A DNA stretch of 64,000 bases, from NCBI GenBank assembly GCA_028819845.1, contig JAPPKS010000033.1, positions 1-64,000 of the forward strand. Direction: 5' to 3'. The stretch comes from Candidatus Poribacteria bacterium (GTDB taxonomy: Bacteria > Poribacteria > WGA-4E > PCPOR2b). Positions 51,562-61,597 of the stretch are shown one piece after another. The notes under the pieces are model-generated. The model searched no databases. It worked only from the letters and a program-made list of their open reading frames with translations, and had not been told where the DNA came from. How positions within the stretch are numbered: the first letter of the stretch is position 1; the number at the start of each line of letters is the position of its first letter. The position numbers were made by a program, and so were the translations under genes.

Positions 51562-54500
51562 TCATTTCGAGTTAAACGCCAGCGGCCCTGACTCAAGCCG
51601 ATTGACGAGAACCACTAAATGACCGTTCAACCGCTGTTTTCCAACGATGGATGGCATCTCCTCGCGGAAGGTCTGCCACAACCCGCCGCCGCGGCGTTTG
51701 GCTAGCAGGCTAGTCAAAAGAACATTATCGTCGCCCTCAATTTCATGCGCTGAAATGGCATTCGATAACTTGCGATCTACTTCCGGCGAAGTGCTAAGCC
51801 AACCTTTTGCGATGAGGCGCGTCGTCCCATCCCAGGACCTTTGGCTCATCATCGCTAGAGACTTGACAGCATTACCAACCTGCTTGTTTTGAGCGTCACC
51901 GTCTTGAAGCAACAACGCTGCGTATAGAGGCGTGAGACCGGAGGAGTCATCGATGTGGTTTGGGTTCAACACTTTTTTCGCTTTCACCGTGGATAGGGCT
52001 TTATCGGCAAGAGTTGTCAGTTCAGCATCGTCGGGAATTGCTATCGCTGCCATGCCAATGCACCAAGCAGCGCGGACCAAAAGTTTCGAATCTATTTCTC
52101 CGAGATGCGGGTTGTCCCAAGCCGGTTGGAGAAGAGTGAGTGCCTCAAGGTCAACACTACCCCGAACCGCTTCAGCAAGCAACTGCCAAGGCGTGTCGAC
52201 CATGCTGCTTTCGACGTGCTCACGCGCGCCTTTTGCCGCCGCTTCTTCTCGATCCTTAGCCCCCATTTCCCAACGTTTCGCCGTTAGTTGCTGCAGGGCT
52301 TTCAGTGATGTGCGCTCCTTCTTTGACAGGTTGCGCCCCGCGGTTGCCGCGATGTCTAGTTGATTGTCGCGCAACGCTTCGAGCAACATCTTTACTTTCG
52401 CGTGAATGTGCGGCTCGCCGTAGACGAGCAATCGCGACGTGTCAATCAACACCGCGGACCCCGGATTGAGTCCCGAATCGTCCTTCTGGTCGATGACAAT
52501 TCTGACTCCTTGAAGGAAATCGCTTAGCGCGTTCTCAACGTCTTCCTCGGACTTGAATTTCTTGAATTCAGTTTCCGAAGGTATTGCGAGATGGGCAATT
52601 TCGTATCCCCATGCGGAGGCGGCATGTAGGCGCCGCGATGTGCCGACGGTAATGGTGTCTGCGCCTTTCATTTCCCACGTCAGATGGTACGGCGCGAGCA
52701 GCCAATCAAGGGCTTGAATCACTGTGGCATTGCGCAAGTCTAGATACGTCACCCGAAGGTCTGTCAAATTCAGTAAATCTCCGGCATCTTCGAGGCTGCC
52801 GTCAATGAGCTCAAGTTTGAATCCGCCTTCTTTGACCACCGTGCGAATTGCATCGCCGAGCGGCTGATGCCGAATAACGAGGTCGAGTTTTCGGTTCAAT
52901 CGCGGATGGGTTCCGGCGCGATTGCGGCCTATTTCTTCCGTAATGGCGAAGATGGCTTTGGCAGCGGCGGGGTATATTTCATCCGCATCGTCGATGCCTG
53001 CTAGCAACCCTAACACATGTTGATAACGGAGTCGCGCCGCTTCGAGATTGCCGTGATTCTGAAGTTTTTCAGCGTCTGCGAAAACCACATGCGCATCTTC
53101 ATACAAGCCATCGTTGAGCCACGCGTCCGCATCCGCAATTGTGCGATGTCTTGGTTCATAGTAGTCATCCCTTGCATCAATGACATCGGATTTCGGCGGT
53201 GCATAGTTTGGAGAGTGCAATTCGCTGAAGTCCGCTCGACTGATAGTGTTTGCGGTATTCATGTGTGTGGCTGGCGTGTGCGAAAATCTTGAAGCGTTCA
53301 CTGATGCTTTCCAGGTATTCTTCGCCGCAGCTAATTTTCGCCGTACCGGTTGCTCGAAATGGTGCATGCGGCGTGATTGATGCGGAGCCATGACCGGTTC
53401 GGATAATGGGACATTCATTGGAGCTGACGGCGAAGTGTCCCTAAGGACTGGGCTATTAACCATTTCAAAATCCGCAAAATCCGCTTCGAATCGCACCAAA
53501 CGTCTGCGGCCGAACACGCCCTCAAAATCAGTTCCCGCGGGCATCGGCACGGGGACAACGACCTGCCGGGGCGGATTCGCCTGTCGGCTAACGAGTTGTG
53601 CCTCGCTTTCATCCACCGCGACGAAACTGGTGTATTGGCTAATCAGCCGATGCGTCAGCGCGACCCGCGTAATTTCTTCAACGACTTCAGGTGTATCGGC
53701 ATAATACATCTGCGCCGAGATGTCCTCAATCTTCTTCCGCGCCCACACGGTGGAAAGCACGCCGTGCTCTGAGTTCACGTTCGGAAGCGTTACGTTCAGT
53801 GAAAAAGTCAGCGGCTTTCCCTCCGCGGCACCTGACAACTCAATTTGAGTTTCTCCGCCGCCCGCGTAACGTCCATGCAAGATGACCGGACTTCCCGCCC
53901 ACAGTTCAGGGATGCGGCGAGGAAAGATTTCGTAGACGGACAGATCGTTCCAATCAATCTGTATGTTCGCGAGCTGTGCCCGATGGATTCGGTAAACAAT
54001 CCGCGAAACCAATTCCTTCGGATCGGTGGCCAGATCAAGTACGCCGGACATTCCGCCGCCCAGTTTCGCCACGCCGTCAATTAGGAAGCGGTTGGGTGAC
54101 GAACCGATGCCGATTGTCCAAAAACGAATCTGGTCTCCAGCGCATTTGCCGACCTCTTCAATTATCTCCGCCTCGTTGCCGATTTGGCCATCCGTGAGCA
54201 TTACGACAATTCGCACCCTATTTGGGTCCGCCGGCTCGTTGAGCACTTTTCGGATACCCGTGAGCATCTCCGTTCCGCCGCTAGCTCGAATCTGCTGTGT
54301 GAAGTTCAGGGCGCGTTCGACGTTGTCTTGAGTCGCCGGCAGCGGTTTTTCAAACAAATTCTCAGCGCGGTTGGCAAAGGTGATGACCTGCACAGTGTCG
54401 CTCGGTTTACTGAGGCGGAAAAAGTGGCGCATCGTCTCTTTCGCTTTATCCAAAGGTTCCCCGCTCATCGAACCGGAAGCATCAACAAGAAAAACAAGGT

Positions 54501-55530
54501 CGCGCGGCGGAGCTTGGGCGAGTTCTGCGTCCAGTTTTGGCTGGATCATGAGCATGAAATAACCTTGGCCAGTGCCTTTGGAGTGCGTCAATACCGCCAT
54601 TTCCGGCTTTTCACCGGCGACAGCGTATTTCATCACAAAATCCTTGTTTGGAATTGAATCCGAAGGCGAAATTTCCGCCGTGGCGCTTGATGCTCCCGTG
54701 CGCTTAATCGTTGCTTCATGATTGATAATATTTATGTCCCCAACCGGCACACCCGCTTCGAGCAACAGTGAAAGACTAATATCATGTCCGGTTCGGTAGC
54801 CCGGCTTGAGCGTCGGCGGAGTTATTCGCGAGGCGTCAGTCACCCGCGTTGTGTCCGGCGACCATCCTGTGCCGGACGGGTCTCCCTCTTCTGCGGGGCT
54901 CAATGTTTCTTCTATTTCGCCAACCTTGCCCTTCAATTCGCTCGGCAACTCCGGTTTCTTGGAAATCGGCGCACCCGGGATATAACGGGGGCCGACCACC
55001 ATCGGGAAATGAAATTCGTAAGTTCCCATGTCGTAGTTGAGAACATCAACATAGGAAATTTCGATGTGGATTTCTTTGCCCGGCTTAATGTTGCCGACCG
55101 ACTGGGTAAAGATGTTAGGGCGTTCCTGTTCTAGCAGGCTTGCTGTCGATCCCTGCTTAATTGCCTGTTCATACATCGCACGAGCTTCATCTCGACGCTT
55201 GATCAAGCCCACGATCCGCCGTTCGCCGATGACCATTGTCATATCATCCACGGCGGCGGTATGCGGCAGCGGGAACACATAAACTGCCTCGATATTTTCG
55301 TCGAACGGGTTGTCGAACGTTTGTGTCACTGTCACGCGGGCAATGAAGCCAGAGATGCTCGCCTTGACATCCGTGTGTTTCAGCGGGCATTCAACGATTC
55401 CATCCTCGGTATCAACGCGCAATGCGCCTTGGGTGACATCCTCTTCCATCGGCTCAATTGGCTGCGGCGCCTGTGCGAAGGCGATGCCGCCGAGTAGACT
55501 CACGGTCATTAACGTATTCAGTCCAGACAT
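51562..55530 (-). CDS. VIT and VWA domain protein with a secretin-like C-terminal region
   Basis: 1,322 aa with a signal peptide (1-19, ending FAQA). The VIT domain (about 40-170) has VTVTQTFDNPFDENIEAVYVFPLP. The VWA domain (about 340-520) has an intact metal site DASGSMSG near 350 and VVMLTDGQIGNEAE. A middle linker is Ser/Pro/His-rich (700-790). Residues about 880-1050 resemble an STN/secretin N-domain pair (LDLVIRHQPLGDAIRTVVKEGG, VIQALDWLLAPYHLTWEMKGA). The last 250 residues are helical. No sortase motif or membrane anchor is seen. GAGGT lies before the ATG. The ligand is unknown. Confidence 0.8.
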   Translation of the reverse strand: MSGLNTLMTVSLLGGIAFAQAPQPIEPMEEDVTQGALRVDTEDGIVECPLKHTDVKASISGFIARVTVTQTFDNPFDENIEAVYVFPLPHTAAVDDMTMVIGERRIVGLIKRRDEARAMYEQAIKQGSTASLLEQERPNIFTQSVGNIKPGKEIHIEISYVDVLNYDMGTYEFHFPMVVGPRYIPGAPISKKPELPSELKGKVGEIEETLSPAEEGDPSGTGWSPDTTRVTDASRITPPTLKPGYRTGHDISLSLLLEAGVPVGDINIINHEATIKRTGASSATAEISPSDSIPNKDFVMKYAVAGEKPEMAVLTHSKGTGQGYFMLMIQPKLDAELAQAPPRDLVFLVDASGSMSGEPLDKAKETMRHFFRLSKPSDTVQVITFANRAENLFEKPLPATQDNVERALNFTQQIRASGGTEMLTGIRKVLNEPADPNRVRIVVMLTDGQIGNEAEIIEEVGKCAGDQIRFWTIGIGSSPNRFLIDGVAKLGGGMSGVLDLATDPKELVSRIVYRIHRAQLANIQIDWNDLSVYEIFPRRIPELWAGSPVILHGRYAGGGETQIELSGAAEGKPLTFSLNVTLPNVNSEHGVLSTVWARKKIEDISAQMYYADTPEVVEEITRVALTHRLISQYTSFVAVDESEAQLVSRQANPPRQVVVPVPMPAGTDFEGVFGRRRLVRFEADFADFEMVNSPVLRDTSPSAPMNVPLSEPVMAPHQSRRMHHFEQPVRRKLAAAKNTWKASVNASRFSHTPATHMNTANTISRADFSELHSPNYAPPKSDVIDARDDYYEPRHRTIADADAWLNDGLYEDAHVVFADAEKLQNHGNLEAARLRYQHVLGLLAGIDDADEIYPAAAKAIFAITEEIGRNRAGTHPRLNRKLDLVIRHQPLGDAIRTVVKEGGFKLELIDGSLEDAGDLLNLTDLRVTYLDLRNATVIQALDWLLAPYHLTWEMKGADTITVGTSRRLHAASAWGYEIAHLAIPSETEFKKFKSEEDVENALSDFLQGVRIVIDQKDDSGLNPGSAVLIDTSRLLVYGEPHIHAKVKMLLEALRDNQLDIAATAGRNLSKKERTSLKALQQLTAKRWEMGAKDREEAAAKGAREHVESSMVDTPWQLLAEAVRGSVDLEALTLLQPAWDNPHLGEIDSKLLVRAAWCIGMAAIAIPDDAELTTLADKALSTVKAKKVLNPNHIDDSSGLTPLYAALLLQDGDAQNKQVGNAVKSLAMMSQRSWDGTTRLIAKGWLSTSPEVDRKLSNAISAHEIEGDDNVLLTSLLAKRRGGGLWQTFREEMPSIVGKQRLNGHLVVLVNRLESGPLAFNSK

Positions 55531-55822
55531 TTTTTCTACCTCATTGTGTTTTTTGTTGTGGTTTGGCGAATCGTGCCAAATTTTGGGCGAGAATCCAACC
55601 GCGGATTTTACAGTTACAAATCCTTGAATTAGGACTATTAGGCGGGACTGCGCTTAGCGCGCGCGGCTTCCTTGCAGTGAACTGCTAATTCCGTCTGGTT
55701 GAACTGGTGTTATTAACATGGACGATTGGGAGGGTAGAGAGTTTAATCTGAATTGGTCCACGCGAAAATTAATTTGCCGCACAACAAAAAACGCGGACGA
55801 AGTAATAGATTTTCCGACTATC

Positions 55823-57103
55823 TTATCGTTCCTGCCACAGGCCTGGTTCCGGACACTTTTGCACTCGCTGGAACAAATCTGCCCACTCACTTGAGCCATC
55901 GTCGTACCACACCTCCAAACGCGCACCCTCTACTTGGGCTTCTCCTTCGCCGCTATTGAAATATTCTAGGCGGTCGCCCTCCATATGGATACAACTGCCA
56001 TCTGAATATACGGCCGTCTTGATAATCCGAGGCTCGGGGTGTATGTAAAGCCCCTCGGCGTCAAGTTTTTCATCGGGCACGCGGTACCTTTCAACGGCAT
56101 CTTCGTCAACTTCGACGCCCAGACCGGGAGTGTCCGGAATTCTGTGGCATCCGTCGACGACTTCAACAGGCTTTGTCAGCAAATGATGGTTGTAGATGTT
56201 TAAGCACGTAATCGCAGGCCAAGTGGCGTGGGTGAGAACTGCGCCCAGATGCCCCGCCCAAGTAGTCGTCAATCCGGTTCCCACTATCTGCAACCAGAAA
56301 GGCAAATCTGCCTCAGCGCTTAACAGCCCTTGCCGCACGACATCGGATTTTCCGCCACTGATAACAAACCCGTCGCACACGGATTCCCGGACGTTTACGG
56401 TGTACGGCGGCGATCCGAAGTGCATTGCGATCGGTCGGTCTGTCTCCGCACGAATTCGCTTATTGTCTGCTATATGTTCCTGCGGTATCGGTGTTTCAAA
56501 CATGGCTACGTTGTCGTATTTAGCCAACTTCTCCATGATAGGTATGGCGGTCGCTGCATCTCGGAAAGAAGCGTTTGGATCTAAATCGAGTTTGAAATCC
56601 GGCGGGACAACATTGCAAATTGCATCAACCTGCTCGACGATGTCCCACCATGGACGCACTTTATTCTTGAAGTTGGTATAACCGCACGCCACGGCATCTT
56701 TGGCTTCATCCGCCCATTTTTGCGGTGAAGCGTCTATCGACCACCACGAAATTGGCACCGTATCCCTAACTTTCGTCCCAATCAGTTCGTGGACCGGCAC
56801 TTCCAGGATTTTTCCGACAACATCGAAAAGCGCCATCTGCAAACCTGCGCCAATTGAATCGTCGTTCATCCATTTGGCAGGACTCTCGCCCAAGACACGC
56901 TGTACACTCTCGTCAGTGGTGCGTCCATAGGTGTAGTGAATCACCGTCTCGCCCCATCCAACATGTCCGGTATCGGTGGTTACTTTACACATCTCTAAAA
57001 CAGACCAGTTATAAACTGTCGATACACTCTCTATGGTAATCTGGCTCTGCCGCGGCGTATACGGTACATCGACAATAGTGCGTTCCACATCAATAACTTT
57101 CAT
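55823..57103 (-). CDS. Enolase-superfamily enzyme (mandelate racemase/MLE type)
   Basis: 426 aa. The capping domain (1-130) is followed by a barrel with a KxK-like KNK in GYTNFKNKVRPW (about 150-161), the metal ligands DLDPN (about 173) and FETPIPQE (about 205), and an IVGTGLTTTWAGHLGAVL stretch. These enzymes abstract a proton next to a carboxylate; typical reactions are sugar-acid dehydration, racemisation or cycloisomerisation. The third metal ligand and general base cannot be fixed by eye, so no substrate is proposed. AAAGGGGA precedes the ATG. Many such genes occur in Poribacteria (from memory). Confidence 0.85.
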   Translation of the reverse strand: MKVIDVERTIVDVPYTPRQSQITIESVSTVYNWSVLEMCKVTTDTGHVGWGETVIHYTYGRTTDESVQRVLGESPAKWMNDDSIGAGLQMALFDVVGKILEVPVHELIGTKVRDTVPISWWSIDASPQKWADEAKDAVACGYTNFKNKVRPWWDIVEQVDAICNVVPPDFKLDLDPNASFRDAATAIPIMEKLAKYDNVAMFETPIPQEHIADNKRIRAETDRPIAMHFGSPPYTVNVRESVCDGFVISGGKSDVVRQGLLSAEADLPFWLQIVGTGLTTTWAGHLGAVLTHATWPAITCLNIYNHHLLTKPVEVVDGCHRIPDTPGLGVEVDEDAVERYRVPDEKLDAEGLYIHPEPRIIKTAVYSDGSCIHMEGDRLEYFNSGEGEAQVEGARLEVWYDDGSSEWADLFQRVQKCPEPGLWQER

Positions 57104-57253
57104 GAGTTCCCCTTTCTACATTTGACCGTTAGGATTATTTGAATTGGGAAAATTGGCGAAAATTGCCGGCGGGTTGTTTGCATGAAAAACCTTTTCGGTG
57201 TGTTCCCGATGGATTCAGATTTAGCAATTCAGAATACTTCAGTAGAAAAAGTA

Positions 57254-57366
57254 TGTCAAGGTATATTAAAGGGCAAAGCGAAAAAGCAGGCGCCGGTTCC
57301 GGAATCGGAGACATGGTCAATCTGTTCGAAGGCGCATCGAACTTGTTGATTAAGGCGTTCGGCTAG
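57254..57366 (+). CDS. Doubtful 37-aa ORF
   Basis: MSRYIKGQSEKAGAGSGIGD opens it, and it ends LLIKAFG. It has no ribosome site, though codon content is even. It lies in the 380-base gap between the enolase-family gene and the phosphatase; nothing else is seen in that gap. Confidence 0.22.
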
Positions 57367-57482
57367 GCTATAATTTACCAGGGAACAACGGTATTGAGCA
57401 CAAGTCGATCGCATTACGTTGCGTCGCTAGTCGTGCCGAAAAACTCATCCCCTGTTCAATTGGCGCAAAGGAGAACAATTCG

Positions 57483-58520
57483 ATGAAATCTGCGGCGCTT
57501 CGATTCCATCTATCCACTTGGATGGCGCTCTGCTGCCTATTAGCAATGGGATTGAGCGCTTCCACCAAAGTTTTGGAATCAAACCCGTCACAACGTACAA
57601 AGCAGCTAGCCGATTACCCAAATCAACTGGTGCGCGATGGCGATTTGATAATCCTCCCGGATCACGGAACGGTGTACATCGCGGCAGATTTTCATGCGCA
57701 TTGGCGTGACTTTAATCAGTGGCTTGACCGAACGGACTTAATTTCGCGCATTGAATCAGGGGCGGATGTCTACGGACTGATTATCGGTGATGTTGTAGAC
57801 CACAAACCGGGCGATCCGGTTTTTGAACCGCACGGCGATACGAAAATTGTTGACAAGTTGATGCAACTCAAGAAACAGCTTGGCGCATTAGGAGAGCGGT
57901 TGATTTGCCTCAAAGGCAATCACGAGTTCGAAGCCGCGAACACTTATGCGCTGCTCAAGAAACACGGATTGACCGCAGCCAACCGTGAACAACTGATTGA
58001 TGCGCTTTATCGAAGTCCGCAAGGCGCATATTTCCGGCAGTTCAATTTTATCGAGCGGATGACGGACGAACATTATGAATTCCTATTTAATCTACCAACC
58101 GCTGTGGTCGGGAAAAACGGCGTTGTTGGCGTCCATGCTGGAGTTTCGCGCGCCGTAAAAAACCTTTCTAGCCTTGTGCAACCGAGTTCAAAGGTGCTTG
58201 AAGAATTGCTTTGGGGCCGCTCTATCGTTGTTCAGGCTGGCGGGCACACGCCTACAGAAACGGACACCTTTCTTAAACACATCGGCGGCGGCGTGTTGAT
58301 TGTTGGGCATACACCGCTGAGGAATTTTCCAAAAGAATTTGTCCAAGACGGCGTGGCGAAACTTGGCGGGCGTCAACTGATTTTCACTACCGGGTACGGT
58401 GCATCGCCCGGTGTGCCGACCTATCTTGTCATCGATCTCTCTAAACGCTATCGATCGGTCTCAGAACTGCAATTTGGGACCGAGATTCAACCGTTATATC
58501 CGGAAATGCGGAAGCGATAA
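57483..58520 (+). CDS. Exported PPP-like metallophosphatase
   Basis: 345 aa with a signal peptide (about 1-27). The metal-site motifs of the calcineurin/PPP fold appear in order: AADFHAHW (about 65-72), GLIIGDVVDH (about 99-108), LKGNHEFEAA (about 143-152), VGVHAGVSR (about 217) and IVGHTPLRNF (about 277). Probably a periplasmic protein or small-molecule phosphatase; the substrate is not shown. AAAGGAG lies before the ATG. A decayed fragment of a related gene follows at about 58700. Confidence 0.83.
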   Translation: MKSAALRFHLSTWMALCCLLAMGLSASTKVLESNPSQRTKQLADYPNQLVRDGDLIILPDHGTVYIAADFHAHWRDFNQWLDRTDLISRIESGADVYGLIIGDVVDHKPGDPVFEPHGDTKIVDKLMQLKKQLGALGERLICLKGNHEFEAANTYALLKKHGLTAANREQLIDALYRSPQGAYFRQFNFIERMTDEHYEFLFNLPTAVVGKNGVVGVHAGVSRAVKNLSSLVQPSSKVLEELLWGRSIVVQAGGHTPTETDTFLKHIGGGVLIVGHTPLRNFPKEFVQDGVAKLGGRQLIFTTGYGASPGVPTYLVIDLSKRYRSVSELQFGTEIQPLYPEMRKR

Positions 58521-58696
58521 AGCAAGAGGATAGAAAGGATTCTGGTTTCTGATGAGGACAGAATCACAAGATACAGACGGATTGCACTGTTTCGAAAAGA
58601 ACTAGTCGATGTCACCATGCCGTTCGGCATAACAATACAGCGAGGACGCCAGCATGCAACACTTCAGTCAACGTGGCTTTGTCGAGTCGCTGCACG

Positions 58697-58838
58697 CCAA
58701 CCATTCGGAAACAGAAGAGGAGTGGGCGGACTGTTCCAAGGCCAAGAACAACTCTCGGCATTACTTGCGCGATTTATTTTTCTCACGGACGGTCATGAGT
58801 ATGAAACCGCGAACACCCATGCCAAGCGGCAAAAATAG
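58697..58838 (+). pseudogene. Remnant of a second metallophosphatase gene
   Basis: The frame ending at 58838 reads QLSALLARFIFLTDGHEYET followed by ANTHAKRQK. It aligns with QLGALGERLICLKGNHEFEA and ANTYALLKK of the intact phosphatase just upstream; the catalytic GNHE has become DGHE. Only about 45 codons can be matched. The rest of the 58521-58971 gap shows no gene. Confidence 0.7.
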
Positions 58839-58971
58839 GTATATTGGTGACTAGGGCAGAGGTTTTAGTCGGCAAGTAAGGAGCTACATCAGGGCGCCAT
58901 CCCCTATGCAGCGTCACAATCTGGTTTATTCGCCGCACTCACCGCTATCCGAATTTGTACACCGTATCGCG

Positions 58972-59768
58972 TCATTCACTTCTCTCCATTATATCAATTA
59001 AATCCTTTGCTAAATTAGTTAGCTTTAAAGCAAGCTCGGGCGCTTTTTTTTCCTCTTCAGGCACGCAGGAAAGTGATGCGGACGCTCCACTTACGTCACC
59101 TTGGCTTGCCAAATTATACAACAGGATTTCATGATTGCGGTCCAAACCAACCCAAGAATTATTGGCGTCATACTTGGTTGCCTCAGCATCTGTCAATTTG
59201 CCGTCTGGGATCGGTTCCCCGCGTTCATTGCCGCTGTCGGTACCCCTATGGCTTACCGAAATTCGAATAGAGTTTATCACCGGTCCGCCAACTACGTAAT
59301 CGTAATCACCGGGTCTCCCGTAACTGCTTATTGCTAACGCGCCGTATTCGCCGTTCGACAGCAAGACATTGCCTGAGTCATCAGGGAAATAGAAGAAAGC
59401 AGATTTCCCTTTCCAATCCGTATCTAAATGCGGAATTGGGCATGTATCAAAGGTTAACTGAGGTACCTCATGATCGTGAGTGTTTATCCGTGAGTGTAAA
59501 TCGGTGTGGGTATGGTTGCGGTTTAACTCAAGCCGATTTAGCCTGAACGAACTGCGGGGTGAGTGTGTTCAATCAGGGCTGATTCATGTTTATGGGAAAT
59601 CGAGGCATAGTCGTGATTGTGTTCAGTTAAATCGTGTTCATGACCTATTGACGCATAATCATGTGTGTGTTCAATTAAGTCGCGATCCTGATCAGTCAAA
59701 ATATATTCAGGATGTTCATGTCCGCAACCTAATAGACAAATTGCCAAGACGACAAATACACATTTCAT
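58972..59768 (-). pseudogene. His-repeat lipoprotein gene broken by a frameshift
   Basis: The 5' part (59768-59538) encodes a lipoprotein signal (CLLGC) and His repeats such as IEHTHDYASIGHEHD and SHKHESALIEHTH, with AAAGGAG before the ATG. It hits a TAA after HPAVRSG. In another frame the text continues without a stop as RLNRLELNRNHTHTDLHSRI, NTHDHEVP, DWKGKSAFFYFPDDSGNVLL and on to the end at 58972 (about 190 more residues). So one base indel near 59540 splits a gene of about 265 aa. It may be a mutation, a sequencing error or programmed frameshifting. Confidence 0.75.
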
Positions 59769-60317
59769 CGTATTCTCCTTTCATTACGTGCAGCTATGTG
59801 ATTGGGCCAAAGAATGTAACCATGGCGTTTTGCTTGCTCATAGTACATTTTTCACGCGCCCCGTCATGTGTACAAGGGTGATTCTGAACTGGAAACGCGG
59901 CGTCCCGCTAATTTAAATGGTTTAAATTGCACGGTTGCCTAAGCTGTCGAAACTGAATCAGGTGCTCGAATAGGATTGAACGCAAATTATATGCCAAAAC
60001 CAACAAGTTCCTTCAAACTGGTGCCGGCTAGCGATTGAAAGGCATGATCTAACAAGGCATGCGGGCAGAATTATGTTTTTCAGCGCTGGGAGTAGCCTTC
60101 AAGCGGTATGATAAGCATATCCACGCTCTCCGTGGATCTTGCACTAAACGGTGCACTTTTGAAGAATCGATGTTCTTTTTTGTGCACCCAGAAAACCAAT
60201 CAGTCTCCTTTCTCGCCGTGCACGGACACACGCGGAAAAACCCCGGAGGCAATACGATGCGCGGTGTACTACCGGATAGTTGACGTCTAAAGTGCGATGT
60301 GTTATCATTTATGCAGC
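59769..60317. other. 549-bp gap, nothing assigned
   Basis: Short frames on both strands (for example 60059-60283) lack ribosome sites and recognisable content. The 3' part must hold the promoter of the RNase P RNA; a TTGACG at 60280-60285 with TTATCAT about 15 bases on is a possible match. Confidence 0.35.
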
Positions 60318-60690
60318 CTGAGTTGGGTAGATGGTCGCGTTCCGAGCAATTCGGGATGAGGAAAGTCCGGGCTCCGCAGGGCGAGGCGCTGGGTAACACC
60401 CAGGAGCGGTGACGCTATGGAAAGTGCAACAGAGAGTAGACTACAACGCACTATGCGTTGTACAGGTGAAACGGTGCGGTAAAAGCGCACCAGTCCCGGT
60501 GGCGACATCGGGAGCTAGGTAAACCCCGCCTGGAGCAAGGCCAAGTAGAAGGACGTAAATGGGTGCGCCCGCCTAGTCCTCGGGTGAGCCGCAAGAGGTT
60601 GATGGAAACATCAATCCCAGATGAATGATCATCACCCTGATGCGCGAAAGCAAATTAGGGGACAGAACCCGGCTTATTCCCAACTCAAGC
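60318..60690 (+). ncRNA. rnpB: RNase P RNA, bacterial type A
   Basis: The conserved 5' core GAGGAAAGTCCGGGCTCC lies at 60358-60375, and the 3' core ACAGAACCCGGCTTA at about 60662-60676. The ends pair to form P1: GAGTTGGG (about 60320) with CCCAACTC (about 60679). GGTGAAACGGTGCGGTAAAA and GAGCAAGGCCAAGTAGAAGG stretches fit the expected middle. Length of about 370 bases is normal. It is the catalytic RNA that trims tRNA 5' ends. Exact ends are approximate. Confidence 0.95.
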
Positions 60691-60782
60691 GCTTTTATAA
60701 GCCATAAATCCTTAGCAGGTTAACGAGGATACTCTAGGTCCGGTCTGCACAATCCCCAATCACGTAATAAATAAGGTTTGAC

Positions 60783-61532
60783 ATGAAACCGAGGCACGCT
60801 ATCTACATCTTTTTTCTGCTTGGCTGTTCTCTATTTGCCGCCATACCGCAACTCAGCATTGGCGATCGCGGCGAAGCGTATTACAAAGCCAAGCGCGAAA
60901 ATATGGTTGCGACACAAATCGACCAACGCGGCGTCCGGGGTACCCGAAAAGGTGTGACGGACGAGCGGGTTCTAGACGCCATGCGGCGTGTACTTCGCCA
61001 TGAATTTGTCCGTGAGGTGGACAAACCCCGCGCCTATGCAGATCACCCACTGCCGATCGGATACGATCAGACTATATCGCAGCCATACATAGTTGCATTT
61101 ATGACCGAGCTTCTCAACCCCAAGAAGGAGCACAAGGTGCTCGAAATTGGAACGGGGTCGGGGTATCAAGCGGCGGTTTTGGCAGAGTTGGTCGACCACG
61201 TTTACACCATTGAGATAATTGAAAAATTGGGTCAAAAAGCAAAAAAACGGCTGGAAGGACTCGGATATAAAAACCTGACGGTAAAGATTGGAGACGGCTA
61301 CTACGGTTGGGAAAAACATGCGCCGTTCGACGCCATTATCGTCACTGCGGCTGCGGATCACATCCCTCCTCCCCTCGTGCGCCAACTCAAGCCGGGCGGG
61401 ATAATGTGCATCCCCGTCGGCGGGCGGTTTCAGGTGCAATCCCTGATGCTCGTGCAAAAAAAAGCCGACGGTTCCGTCGTGACTAAACAGATTATGCACG
61501 TCCGGTTTGTTCCATTGACGGGGAAGCGTTAG
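60783..61532 (+). CDS. Exported protein-L-isoaspartate methyltransferase-like protein
   Basis: 249 aa. A signal peptide (about 1-20; it could be a lipoprotein, LLGCSLFA) precedes a PCMT domain. HPLPIGYDQTISQPYIVAFM (about 82-101) is the substrate-site block, VLEIGTGSGYQAAVLAELV (about 119-137) the SAM site, and PFDAIIVTAAADHIPPPLVRQL follows. PCMT repairs isoaspartate in aged proteins using SAM. Export is unusual because SAM is cytoplasmic, though exported PCMT-like proteins are known from other genomes. The symbol pcm is plausible but not certain. Confidence 0.85.
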   Translation: MKPRHAIYIFFLLGCSLFAAIPQLSIGDRGEAYYKAKRENMVATQIDQRGVRGTRKGVTDERVLDAMRRVLRHEFVREVDKPRAYADHPLPIGYDQTISQPYIVAFMTELLNPKKEHKVLEIGTGSGYQAAVLAELVDHVYTIEIIEKLGQKAKKRLEGLGYKNLTVKIGDGYYGWEKHAPFDAIIVTAAADHIPPPLVRQLKPGGIMCIPVGGRFQVQSLMLVQKKADGSVVTKQIMHVRFVPLTGKR

Positions 61533-61597
61533 ACAATTTCGCCGCATCGTTGAATAGGAAATCAGGATTCTTGAAATGAACCCTCCCCCAATCCGCA

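Noticed and set aside
60049-60508. Open frames over the RNase P RNA and its upstream region
   Set aside because: The RNA is a clear non-coding match; the frames have no coding signs.
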